A stretch of DNA of 64,000 nucleotides, taken from NCBI RefSeq assembly GCF_020410765.1, contig NZ_CP084541.1:6254001-6318000 (forward strand). The letters run 5' to 3'. The position numbers were made by a program, and so were the translations under genes. Shown here piece after piece: positions 1 through 7,201 of the stretch (within the stretch, counting starts at the first letter, position 1; each line of letters opens with the position of its first letter). The DNA comes from Streptomyces marincola (GTDB taxonomy: Bacteria > Actinomycetota > Actinomycetes > Streptomycetales > Streptomycetaceae). Under the pieces are notes generated by a model, which worked only from the letters and a program-made list of their open reading frames with translations, did not search any database and was not told the DNA's origin.

Positions 1-816
1 GGGCTTGCGTGCCACGCCCCCGGCCATCAGCCGCTGGGCCACGGTCAGCGGCAGCGGGACCGGGGAGTCCGGCCGCCACAGCGGCAGCGACACCACGCCG
101 GGTTCGAGCAGTTCGAGGCCGCGGAAGTACGCCTCGATCTCCTCCATCGTGCGGAACCGCCCGGTGCCGAGGAACTCCAGCATCGTCTCCTCGACCGTGC
201 GGGCCTCGGGTCCCGTGTCGCAGAAGTGCGTCAGCAGCAGGTGGCTCCCCGGGGGTACGGCCCCCATGTAGGCGTCGACGATGCCCTGCGGGTCCTCGTC
301 GTCGTGCAGGTGGTGCAGCATGCCGACGAGCATCACGCCGACCGGCTGGGAGAAGTCGATCAGACGCCGCACGCCGGGGTGCGCGAGGACGGCCTCCGGA
401 TCGCGCAGATCGGCCGTGACCACGCCCGTGTACTCGTTCTCCTCCAGCAGGGCCCGGCCGTGGGCCAGCACGATCGGGTCGTTGTCGACGTAGGCCACCC
501 GTGCGTGCGGCGTGTGCCGCTGGGCCACCTGGTGGGTGTTCTCCAACGTCGGCAGGCCGGCCCCGAGATCGAGGAACTGCTGGATCCCGGCCTCGACGGC
601 CAGGTGGCGCACCGCGCGGCCGAGCACCGCGCGGTTGTACCACCCGACGTCGCTGATGTGCGGCATCGTGCGGCGCACTTCGTCGGCGACCACGCGGTCG
701 ACCTCGTAATTGTCCTTGCCGCCCAGGACCGCGTCGTACACCCGCGCGATACTCGGCCTGCTGAGGTCGATGTCCTGGGCCTGACCGGCCGTGGCCGCGC
801 CGTTCTCGTTCGCCAT
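1..816 (-). CDS. SAM-dependent methyltransferase, actinobacterial DUF574 type (3' end outside window)
   Basis: The minus-strand frame is open from an ATG at 816 to the left edge (272 codons), so the C-terminus is missing. The N-terminus reads MANENGAATAG, followed by a conserved-looking block DLSRPSIARVYDAVLGGKDN near residues 17-36. A glycine-rich SAM site, FLDLGAGLPTLENTH, lies near residues 83-97. An acidic loop (YVDNDPIVLAHGR) would contact the SAM ribose. This order is typical of the DUF574/Methyltransf_19 family, which is abundant in Streptomyces and whose substrates are mostly unknown. It is divergent from the acetyltransferase at 1055. No cofactor residue appears lost in the visible part. 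Confidence 0.85.
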   Translation of the reverse strand, partial: MANENGAATAGQAQDIDLSRPSIARVYDAVLGGKDNYEVDRVVADEVRRTMPHISDVGWYNRAVLGRAVRHLAVEAGIQQFLDLGAGLPTLENTHQVAQRHTPHARVAYVDNDPIVLAHGRALLEENEYTGVVTADLRDPEAVLAHPGVRRLIDFSQPVGVMLVGMLHHLHDDEDPQGIVDAYMGAVPPGSHLLLTHFCDTGPEARTVEETMLEFLGTGRFRTMEEIEAYFRGLELLEPGVVSLPLWRPDSPVPLPLTVAQRLMAGGVARKP

Positions 817-1054
817 TGAAGAGGTCCCAACTTCCGTCTCGCGGCCCGTCGTTGGCGGGCCCGCCCGTGCCGTGGCGCACAGGGTAACCTCCGGGTGACC
901 GGTTCGCGCACCCGTTCCCCTCTCAACCTCGCTCACCGCCGCGGAAGTTGACGCGGGGCCCGGCCGCCGTCGGAGCACAGCCGGTTCCCGGCAACCTTCC
1001 GGGCCGTGCCCGGGGTCTTGTTGGGTGAGAGAGCAAAAGGGAACGACGGGCAAG

Positions 1055-1747
1055 GTGATGGTGGTGCGCGGTTTCGGCACGGTCCGGCGGGCCGGGGGAG
1101 AGGACATCGAGGCGGCGGCGCGGGCGCTCGCGGCGGCCTCCGTGGACGAGGCCGTGGCGGCGTGGATCACGCCGGACGAGGAGACGCGCGCACGGCGGGG
1201 CGCCGAGGCGGGGCAGGACATCGCCGCCTGGCTCGACACGACCCGCCGGAGCGCCGAGGTCCTGCTCGTGAGCGGTGACGACGGCATCGCGGGGCTCGCC
1301 ATGTGGCACTTCGTCGACGGTGCCGGCGACGGCGACGGCGACGAGCACGCGGACGGGCCGGGCGACGGCGGCGCGGACGCGGCCGGCACCGACGCGCTGA
1401 TACGCGTCTACGGAACGGACGGCCTGGCCCGCATGGCCCAGGTGCGGGAGGCGGTGGGCCGCCGGCACCCGAGCGGCGTCCCGCACTGGCACCTGTCGCA
1501 GACCGTGATCGTGCCCGAGCTGCGTGGGCGCGGCCTCGGCGGTGCGCTGCTGCGCCACCACCTGGACCGCGTGGACGAGGAGCGGGCGGCGGCCTACCTG
1601 GAGGCCAGCACTCCGCGCAGCCAGGCGCTGTACGAGCGGTACGGCTTCCTCGCGCTCGGGGCGCCGGTCGAGCTGCCGGACGGCGGGCCGCGACTCCAGC
1701 CCATGTGGCGGGAGGGGCGTTCCGGACTCAGGCCCCCGGGGGCGTGA
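1055..1747 (+). CDS. GNAT family N-acetyltransferase
   Basis: About 230 residues. The C-terminal half carries the acetyl-CoA binding motif A, TVIVPELRGRGLGGALLRHH, followed by LEASTPRSQALYERYGF, the usual motif B region. The N-terminal half resembles the poorly conserved arm seen in actinobacterial GNATs and has a Gly/Asp-rich insertion near residues 85-110. I chose the adjacent GTG/ATG at 1055/1058; a GTG at 1025 is also in frame. The acceptor substrate cannot be told from sequence. It stands alone, divergent from the methyltransferase and just upstream of the manganese riboswitch region. Confidence 0.8.
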   Translation: MMVVRGFGTVRRAGGEDIEAAARALAAASVDEAVAAWITPDEETRARRGAEAGQDIAAWLDTTRRSAEVLLVSGDDGIAGLAMWHFVDGAGDGDGDEHADGPGDGGADAAGTDALIRVYGTDGLARMAQVREAVGRRHPSGVPHWHLSQTVIVPELRGRGLGGALLRHHLDRVDEERAAAYLEASTPRSQALYERYGFLALGAPVELPDGGPRLQPMWREGRSGLRPPGA

Positions 1748-1854
1748 GCCGGCGGGCCACCGGGCCCCGGCCGCGCGCGCCCGGGACCGGCGCGTACGCC
1801 CCCGGGGGCCGCCCGGGCCGCGCCGGTCCCGCGCCCGGTAGCATGGGCGGCAGC

Positions 1855-2004
1855 GAAGGGGAGTAGTCCCGCAACACCGGCCGGTCGACATACTGGCCAT
1901 CCGCACGCGGATGGCCCGGCCGCCGGGCCGCGGCCCGCCAGGGCCCCGGTGGACGAGACCTTCGGCCAGGCACGACTCTGCCCGCACCTTCCGGTGCGGG
2001 CCGG
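1855..2004 (+). ncRNA. yybP-ykoY type manganese riboswitch
   Basis: The leader of the cation exporter gene contains the conserved pieces of this riboswitch in the right order. GGGGAGTAG is at 1858-1866, a CGACATACT segment at 1886-1894 and GACGAGACC at 1952-1960. Between them a G/C-rich helix (ATCCGC...GCGGAT) closes the variable arm. This RNA class is known to sense Mn2+ and often precedes GDT1/UPF0016 exporters, which is exactly the gene that follows at 2096. A perfect hairpin (CCCGCACC, loop TTCC, GGTGCGGG, 1981-2000) follows the aptamer and is probably part of the expression platform. Confidence 0.85.
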
Positions 2005-2080
2005 ACGACATGCCGGGCCGAGTGGTCCTCCCCGCTCCCGCTGGGACATTCCGTGAGGTGCCACGCGACCCGGCCCGCAC
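1994..2080 (+). promoter_or_regulatory. Alternative helix of the Mn riboswitch expression platform
   Basis: GTGCGGGCCGG at 1994-2004 is perfectly complementary to CCGGCCCGCAC at 2070-2080, just before the start codon at 2096. The first strand is also the 3' arm of the 1981-2000 hairpin, so the two structures exclude one another. This gives a plausible switch between a local hairpin and a long-range helix ending next to the translation start. The link to metal binding is inference. Confidence 0.5.
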
Positions 2081-2095
2081 AGAAAGCTCACCGGC

Positions 2096-2686
2096 ATGTC
2101 CCTCGACCTCCTGGCGGTGCTCACCGCCTTCGGCCTCATCTTCCTCGCGGAGCTGCCCGACAAGACGATGTTCGCGTCGCTGGCCATGGGCACCCGCATG
2201 CGACCGCTGTACGTCTGGTTCGGCACCTCGACCGCGTTCGCGGTGCACGTGGCGATCGCGGTCGGCGCGGGCAGCCTCATCGGCCTGCTGCCCGACTGGT
2301 CGGTGCGGCTGGTGTCCGCGGTCCTCTTCGGCCTCGGCGCGTTCCTCCTGCTGCGCGGCGGGGGCGACGACGAGGAGGACGGGAACGCGGGGGGCGCCGG
2401 GACGGTGACCGGCTTCCTGCCGGTCTGGACGACCGCGTTCACCGCCGTGTTCATCAGCGAGTGGGGCGACCTGACCCAGATCACCACCGCGAACCTCGCC
2501 GCCACCAACGGCGCCCTGCCCACCGCCATCGGCGCCGCCGCGGCCCTGATGAGCGTGTCCGCGCTCGCCCTGCTGGTCGGCCGGTTCATCGCCCGGCGCG
2601 TGCCCCTGCGGACCGTGCAGCGCATCGGCGGGGTGTGCATGCTCGGCCTCGCCGTCTGGTCCCTGATCGAGGTCTTCGCCGGCTGA
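2096..2686 (+). CDS. GDT1/TMEM165/UPF0016 family manganese (cation) exporter
   Basis: A 196-residue integral membrane protein with about six hydrophobic segments and two copies of the family's acidic motif: AELPDKTMFASL near residue 18 and SEWGDLTQITT near residue 121. Family members move Mn2+ or Ca2+ out of the cytoplasm, and the paired E-x-x-D-K-T-like motifs form the transport site. A hydrophilic loop (DDEEDGNAGG) separates the halves. The start at 2096 is preceded only by a weak purine stretch (AGAAAG), which fits riboswitch-controlled translation. The riboswitch upstream supports Mn2+ as the ion. Confidence 0.88.
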   Translation: MSLDLLAVLTAFGLIFLAELPDKTMFASLAMGTRMRPLYVWFGTSTAFAVHVAIAVGAGSLIGLLPDWSVRLVSAVLFGLGAFLLLRGGGDDEEDGNAGGAGTVTGFLPVWTTAFTAVFISEWGDLTQITTANLAATNGALPTAIGAAAALMSVSALALLVGRFIARRVPLRTVQRIGGVCMLGLAVWSLIEVFAG

Positions 2687-2791
2687 GGCGGCCGTCGCGG
2701 CCCGGCCCCCCGCGGGCGCGTCCGGCCGGGTGGGGGCACGCTGTCGCGGGTAGGGTCCCGCGGAAGCACGAACACGGAGGTGAGGACCACC

Positions 2792-3553
2792 ATGACCGCC
2801 TCGACGACGCAGCGCCCCCTCAGCGTCACGGTCTGGAACGAGAACGTCCACGAGACCACGGAACCCGAGGTCCGCGCCCGCTACCCCCAGGGCATCCACG
2901 GCGAGATCGCGGCGGCCGTCCGGGAGCACGTGCCGGACGCCGACGTCCGCACCGCGACCCTGGCCGACCCGGAGCACGGCCTGACCGAGGAGGTCCTGGC
3001 CGCCACCGACGTCCTCACCTGGTGGGGCCACCGCGCGCACGGCGAGGTGGCGGACGAGGTCGTGGCCCGCGTGCGCCGGCACGTCCTGGCGGGCATGGGC
3101 CTGGTCGTGCTGCACTCGGGCCACCTGTCGAAGATCTTCACCACGCTGCTCGGTACCACCTGCAACCTCGACTGGCGCTCGGGCGAGGACCGCGAACTGG
3201 TGTGGACCGTCGACCCCACGCACCCCATCGCCGAGGGCATACCCAGCCCGCTGATCATTCCCGAACAGGAGATGTACGGGGAGTTCTTCGACATCCCCGC
3301 GCCCGACGAGCTGGTGTTCATCAGCTCCTTCAGCGGCGGCGAGGTCTTCCGCTCCGGCTGCACCTTCCGGCGCGGCCACGGGCGGATCTTCTACTTCAGC
3401 CCGGGCGACCAGGCGTACCCCGTGTACCACCACCCGGGCGTCCGCCGCGTGATCGCGAACGGGGTCCGCTGGGCGAGGGGGCACGCCGAGCAGCGGCGGC
3501 TGCCGGAGCTGCACCGGCGCGAGGCGGGCTGGTTCGAGGGAACGGGCCGGTGA
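2792..3553 (+). CDS. ThuA domain protein (trehalose utilisation type, class I GATase-like fold)
   Basis: About 253 residues from an ATG preceded by GGAGGTGAGG. The sequence has the ThuA pattern: SVTVWNENVHE at the N-terminus, DVLTWWGHRAHGEV near residue 75, GLVVLHSGHLSKIF near residue 107, and a late HPGVRRVIANGVRWA. ThuA proteins take part in sugar utilisation, possibly acting on oxidised disaccharides; the chemistry is not settled. Its stop overlaps the start of the following Gfo/Idh/MocA gene (GTGA), a common pairing that suggests one sugar or polyol pathway. It is downstream of, but not obviously co-transcribed with, the cation exporter. Confidence 0.85.
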   Translation: MTASTTQRPLSVTVWNENVHETTEPEVRARYPQGIHGEIAAAVREHVPDADVRTATLADPEHGLTEEVLAATDVLTWWGHRAHGEVADEVVARVRRHVLAGMGLVVLHSGHLSKIFTTLLGTTCNLDWRSGEDRELVWTVDPTHPIAEGIPSPLIIPEQEMYGEFFDIPAPDELVFISSFSGGEVFRSGCTFRRGHGRIFYFSPGDQAYPVYHHPGVRRVIANGVRWARGHAEQRRLPELHRREAGWFEGTGR

Positions 3554-4677
3554 GCGCGCCGCCCTCGTTCGCCACGGTGCCGGGGGAAGGACCCCTGCGC
3601 GTGCTCGTGGTCGGGGCCGGCGGCATGGGCCGCGCCTGGCTGCGCACGGTCGCGGCCGACGACCGGGTGGCGCTCGCCGGTGTGGTCGATCTCGACCCGG
3701 CGACCGCCCGCCGTGCCGTCACGGAGGAACTCGGGGACGTCGCCGTCCCGGTGGGCGCCTCACTCTCCGAAGTGGCCGCCCGGGGCGGTGCCCAGGCCGT
3801 CATCGACGTCACCGTTCCCGAGGCCCATTTGCCGGTCACGCTGGAAGCCTTCGGGCTCGGCCTGCCGGTCCTCGGCGAGAAGCCGCTGGCCGCCGATCTC
3901 GCGCAGGCGACCGCCCTGGTGAAGGCGGCGGCGGACAGCGGCCTGCTGTTCATGGTCAGCCAGTCCCGCCGCTACGACCGCGGCCTGTGGGCGCTGCGGG
4001 ACCGCGCCGCGAGCCTCGGGGACCTCGGCGTGCTGACCCAGGAGTTCTTCCGGGCGCCGAGGTTCGGCGGTTTCCGGGAGGCGATGGACCACCCCCTGGT
4101 CCTCGACATGGCCGTGCACAACTTCGACGCGGCCCGCTTCGTGCTGGGCCGCGATCCGGTCAGCGTCTACTGCGAGGAGTTCAACCCCTCCTGGAGCTGG
4201 TACCGGGGCGCCGCGGGCGCCACCGCCGTGTTCGAGATGAGCGGCGGCGTCCGGTTCGTCTACACGGGAAGCTGGTGCGCGCCGGGCCTTGAGACCTCGT
4301 GGAACAGCCGGTGGCGGCTGTCCGGGGCCCGGGGCAGCGCCACGTGGGACGGCGAGGACGAGCCCGTGACGCAGCTGGCGGACGACGCGCCGGGCGCGGC
4401 GGTGGACCACGGCCCTGCGCCCCTGCCGCCGGGAGCGGGAACGGCGGGCGCGCTCGCCGAGTTCGTGACCGCGCTGCGGACCGGGCGGGTGCCCATGGGG
4501 GAGTGCCACGACAACCTGCTCAGCCTGGCGATGGTGCACGCCGCCATCGCCTCCTCGGCGGCAGGCGCCCGCGTCCGGGTGGCCGACGTGCTCGCTTCCG
4601 CGCGCGCCGAAGCGGGCATCCCGGCCCAGTCGCCCTATCCGGCCCCGGAGAAAACGGGGAGCGGATTTCCCGGATAA
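3550..4677 (+). CDS. Gfo/Idh/MocA family NAD(P)-dependent oxidoreductase
   Basis: A 375-residue protein from a GTG that overlaps the stop of the ThuA gene. The Rossmann fingerprint VLVVGAGGMGRAW is near residues 19-31, with an acidic strand end (GVVDLD) that accepts the NAD(P) ribose. The family EKP motif appears as GLPVLGEKPLA near residue 108. The C-terminal part has DMAVHNFDAARFVLG, the usual catalytic His-containing helix. Members oxidise or reduce sugars and inositols; the substrate is unknown. Translational coupling to ThuA suggests they work on the same compound. The gene ends before a strong palindromic terminator. Confidence 0.85.
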   Translation: MSAPPSFATVPGEGPLRVLVVGAGGMGRAWLRTVAADDRVALAGVVDLDPATARRAVTEELGDVAVPVGASLSEVAARGGAQAVIDVTVPEAHLPVTLEAFGLGLPVLGEKPLAADLAQATALVKAAADSGLLFMVSQSRRYDRGLWALRDRAASLGDLGVLTQEFFRAPRFGGFREAMDHPLVLDMAVHNFDAARFVLGRDPVSVYCEEFNPSWSWYRGAAGATAVFEMSGGVRFVYTGSWCAPGLETSWNSRWRLSGARGSATWDGEDEPVTQLADDAPGAAVDHGPAPLPPGAGTAGALAEFVTALRTGRVPMGECHDNLLSLAMVHAAIASSAAGARVRVADVLASARAEAGIPAQSPYPAPEKTGSGFPG

Positions 4678-4726
4678 CCGCGGGCCGGGGGAATTCCGCG
4701 GGCGCCGCCGCACTTCCCCGCCGCGG

Positions 4727-4764
4727 TGAGGGGGCGCCGGGCCGTACGGCCCGGCGCCCCCTCA
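4727..4764 (+). terminator. 38-nt perfect palindrome, terminator-like
   Basis: A 17-bp stem beginning TGAGGGGGCGCC closes on a GTAC centre with no mismatch. It lies between the Gfo/Idh gene and lsr2 and lacks a U tract, as is usual for actinobacterial terminators. Confidence 0.65.
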
Positions 4765-4879
4765 TGGGGTTCGCGGTTGAACGGCAGGACGCGGACCGGC
4801 CGACCGCGGAACGGGCGGGCCGAGTACATCGCGATGCGCACGTGTTCGGCGCCTATGGGGGCCGCCACTCCATTGGCCG

Positions 4880-4893
4880 TATACTCCCGGCCA
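4880..4893 (+). promoter_or_regulatory. -10 element TATACT directly upstream of lsr2; possible leaderless start
   Basis: TATACT at 4880-4885 lies seven bases before the ATG at 4893, where transcription would begin. No Shine-Dalgarno sequence lies between them. I do not see a convincing -35 hexamer. A leaderless transcript is an inference. Confidence 0.4.
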
Positions 4894-5225
4894 TGGCTAG
4901 GAAAGTTGTCACTATCTACACCGATGACCTCACGGGCGAAGACACGGATGAGGTCAGTACCCACACCTTCTCGATCGATGGTGTGAACTACGAGATCGAC
5001 CTCGCACCGGACTCCTTCGACCAGTTCCTCTCGGCTCTCGGCCCGTTCGTGAACAAGGCCAGGAAGACCGGCAGGACCCAGCGTTCTGGGAGCGCTCCCA
5101 AGCGCGATCGGCAAACGGTCGACACGGCTCGTATTCGCCAGTGGGCCAAGGAGAACGGCTTCGATGTGAACGAACGCGGGCGGGTGCCGGCCAGCGTCCG
5201 GGAGGCGTACGAGCAGGCGCACTGA
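4893..5225 (+). CDS. lsr2: Lsr2 nucleoid-associated xenogeneic silencer
   Basis: A 110-residue protein matching Lsr2 over its full length. The N-terminus MARKVVTIYTDDLTG and the segment HTFSIDGVNYEIDL form the oligomerisation half. A linker rich in Lys/Arg follows. The C-terminal half (IRQWAKENGFDVNERGRV) carries the RGR hook that inserts into the minor groove of AT-rich DNA. Lsr2 silences horizontally acquired and specialised-metabolism genes in Streptomyces. The coding region is less G/C-rich than its neighbours. It is monocistronic, with stem-loops on both sides. Streptomyces often has a second paralogue (LsrL); which one this is cannot be settled here. Confidence 0.95.
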   Translation: MARKVVTIYTDDLTGEDTDEVSTHTFSIDGVNYEIDLAPDSFDQFLSALGPFVNKARKTGRTQRSGSAPKRDRQTVDTARIRQWAKENGFDVNERGRVPASVREAYEQAH

Positions 5226-5231
5226 AGGCGG

Positions 5232-5261
5232 GCCGGCCCCTGCCGGGGGAGAGGGGCCGGC
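5232..5261 (+). terminator. Stem-loop terminator after lsr2
   Basis: GCCGGCCCCT and AGGGGCCGGC pair perfectly around a 10-nt loop, seven bases after the lsr2 stop. Confidence 0.6.
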
Positions 5262-5419
5262 GGCGAAAAGGGCAGCTCGCTCCTGCCGGGGAGTGACCGG
5301 GAAAACACCGCGGGATACGCCGGGCGGCACCCGTGAACGGCCGCGTCGGCCAGGGGAGTTGCCGGGGACCTGGCCGGTCGGGGCCCGCCCGCGGGGTGCC
5401 AGGACGTACCATTCGCGCC

Positions 5420-6091
5420 ATGCGAAGCGATCTCTTCTCAGCGGAATATCAGGCCCAGCCCCCGGCCGCGGTCGGCATGAGTCTGCAACACAGCCGGTCC
5501 ATCAAGTACGTCGTCGACGGTGAGTGCCACGCGCGCCAGGGGGCCATGGTGGCCTTTCGCGGCAATCTGCAATTCGAGGTGAAGTCCCAGGGGGTGGGCA
5601 ACTTCCTGAAGCGGGCCGTCACCGGCGAGGGGCTGCCCCTCATGGTGGCCAAGGGGCAGGGGGAGGTGTGGTTCGCCCACAACGCCCAGGATTGTTTCAT
5701 CATCGACCTGGAGCAGGGCGACGGCCTGACCATCAACGGCCGCAACGTCCTGTGCTTCGACTCCTCACTCGGGTACCGGATCAAGATGGTCAGCGGTGCC
5801 GGAATGGCCGGTGGCGGCTTGTTCAACTGCGAGTTCGAGGGACAGGGCCGGATCGGCCTGATATCGGACGGCGCGCCGATCGTCATACCCGTGTCGTCCC
5901 AAGCGCCCGTCTACGTGGACACCGATGCCGTCGTCGGCTGGTCGAGCGGACTGAGCAGCTCGATCAACCGGTCGCAGAGCCTGAAGTCCATGTTCCGCGG
6001 CGGCTCCGGCGAGGCGTTCCAACTCGTGCTGCAAGGCGAGGGATTCGTCATCGTCCAGCCCAGCGAGGCCCAGCCGGCCGTCGAGAAGTGA
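5420..6091 (+). CDS. AIM24 family protein
   Basis: About 223 residues. Glycine-rich beta-helix-like sequence such as LQFEVKSQGVGNFLKRAVTG, GQGEVWFAHNAQDCFIIDL and FNCEFEGQGRIGLISDGAP is typical of the AIM24 (TIGR00266/DUF124) fold. The family is widespread in bacteria and includes a yeast mitochondrial protein; in bacteria its biochemical role is not known. I chose the ATG at 5420 because earlier in-frame starts add a low-complexity extension with no family similarity. A TACCAT element lies just upstream. It converges on the NTF2-like gene across a long stem-loop. Confidence 0.85.
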   Translation: MRSDLFSAEYQAQPPAAVGMSLQHSRSIKYVVDGECHARQGAMVAFRGNLQFEVKSQGVGNFLKRAVTGEGLPLMVAKGQGEVWFAHNAQDCFIIDLEQGDGLTINGRNVLCFDSSLGYRIKMVSGAGMAGGGLFNCEFEGQGRIGLISDGAPIVIPVSSQAPVYVDTDAVVGWSSGLSSSINRSQSLKSMFRGGSGEAFQLVLQGEGFVIVQPSEAQPAVEK

Positions 6092-6160
6092 GACGGACTT
6101 CCGCCGGGCGCCGGCCGCGTTCCCCGCGCTAGCTCCTGGGCACTCCGCGCCCGGCGCGGT

Positions 6161-6211
6161 GCACGCCGTGGCCGCCGCGGGACGGGTGCTCCCGCGGCGG
6201 CCACGGTGTGC
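6161..6211. terminator. Bidirectional stem-loop between convergent genes
   Basis: A 21-bp stem with one G:T pair and a 9-nt loop (GCACGCCGTGG... paired with ...CCACGGTGTGC) separates the AIM24 gene and the minus-strand NTF2-like gene. Confidence 0.7.
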
Positions 6212-6217
6212 CGGTGG

Positions 6218-6661
6218 CTACGCGCTCTCGTCGAACGCCTCGGCGACGGCGAGGCTGTCCTCGTAGGTGTGCTGGCGCGTGATGAGACCGTCGGTCACCG
6301 TGAGGTGCAGGGCGAAACGGGCCCGGTAGGCACGCTTCGTCGACTCCGCGGTCTGCCGGATCTCACCGAGCACGACCGCGTCCTCGCCGTCCACGAGCAC
6401 GCGTTCGACCTGGGTGTCCGCCTCGCCGCGGACGTGGTGCCCCGCCAGCTCGCGGTAGTGGTCCGCGACGTCCGCACGCGTGGTGCGGTGGCGGATCCAG
6501 GGCGTGGCGGCGCGGCCGTGCGCGGACTCCGGCCAGTCGAGCCTCCAGTCGACCTGCTCCGCGTACAACTCGGCGATGCGCTCGGGCGGGCCCTCGCCCA
6601 GCCGGACGAGGAGATCCTGCACCACGGCGCGCGTCGCGTCCGCTTCGGGTTGGGGGGACAT
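6218..6661 (-). CDS. NTF2-like / SnoaL-type nuclear transport factor 2 family protein
   Basis: A 147-residue single-domain protein. The N-terminal helix (VVQDLLVRLGEGPPERIAEL) followed by YAEQVDWRLDWPES and a set of beta strands ending in a track of Asp/His residues matches the cone-shaped SnoaL/ketosteroid-isomerase fold. The family includes small-molecule isomerases, cyclases and hydrolases as well as proteins with no enzyme activity, so no reaction can be assigned. It stands alone on the minus strand. The region upstream (6662-6880) contains an inverted repeat but no gene. Confidence 0.75.
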   Translation of the reverse strand: MSPQPEADATRAVVQDLLVRLGEGPPERIAELYAEQVDWRLDWPESAHGRAATPWIRHRTTRADVADHYRELAGHHVRGEADTQVERVLVDGEDAVVLGEIRQTAESTKRAYRARFALHLTVTDGLITRQHTYEDSLAVAEAFDESA

Positions 6662-6740
6662 GGGCGTCCTCTCGCTGTACTCGCTGATCGGGCTTTCGTC
6701 TTCGGCAACCGTGCGACGGTCACCGGAGATCGCAGTCTGT

Positions 6741-6815
6741 CAAATAACAAGCGGCGACGGGGACTTCATGACACACCAGCCCGCTTTCGACCGGACGGGA
6801 CCGCTTGTTGCTTTG
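6741..6815. repeat. Inverted repeat upstream of the NTF2-like gene
   Basis: CAAATAACAAGCGG at 6741-6754 is matched inversely by CCGCTTGTTGCTTTG at 6801-6815. The nine bases AACAAGCGG are perfect, and the flanking A/T-rich bases mostly pair. The stretch 6700-6850 is less G/C-rich than its surroundings. It could be a pair of operator half sites or the remnant of a small element. I see no other feature between 6662 and 6880. Confidence 0.4.
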
Positions 6816-6881
6816 CCGAGATCGATCAAGTGCGATCATCGACCGGTAGCGCACCAGGGACCAGACTGCCGCGATGCGCCG

Positions 6882-7109
6882 ATGGACTCGCGGCGCTCGG
6901 TGCCGTGCGTGGTGGCGACGGGGCGCCACGACGCCTTCTTCCCGCCACGCGTTCTCGCGCCGGCGGTACGCGACCGGCTGGGCGCCGGGCTCAGGGTCGT
7001 CGACGGCGCGGGGCACCTGGTACTGGACGAGAAGCCCGCGACGGTCGCCGAGATGGTGAACGAGTTGCACGCCGCCGTGAACGGGCCGTCCCGTCCCCCG
7101 GGCCAGTGA
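6882..7109 (+). pseudogene. C-terminal remnant of an alpha/beta hydrolase
   Basis: About 75 residues resembling only the last part of an alpha/beta hydrolase. VPCVVATGRHDAFFPP carries the strand and acidic residue region, and VVDGAGHLVLDEKP carries the catalytic histidine. The nucleophile elbow and oxyanion region that should come first are absent; upstream in this frame there is no hydrolase-like sequence. The fragment is therefore best read as a truncated gene left by a deletion or rearrangement. No ribosome binding site is obvious before the ATG at 6882. Confidence 0.6.
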
Positions 7110-7201
7110 CCGGCGGCCGTGCGCGTCACCGCGAGCGACCGCGCCTCGGCACGGCCCTTAGCGTCCGCCGCCCCACCCGTCGGAAGCCGTGACCTGGACG
7201 G

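Noticed and set aside
923..3514. 863-codon minus-strand open frame
   Set aside because: It runs opposite to three well-supported plus-strand genes (GNAT, exporter, ThuA) and has low-complexity Arg/Gly/Ala content typical of a high-GC shadow frame.
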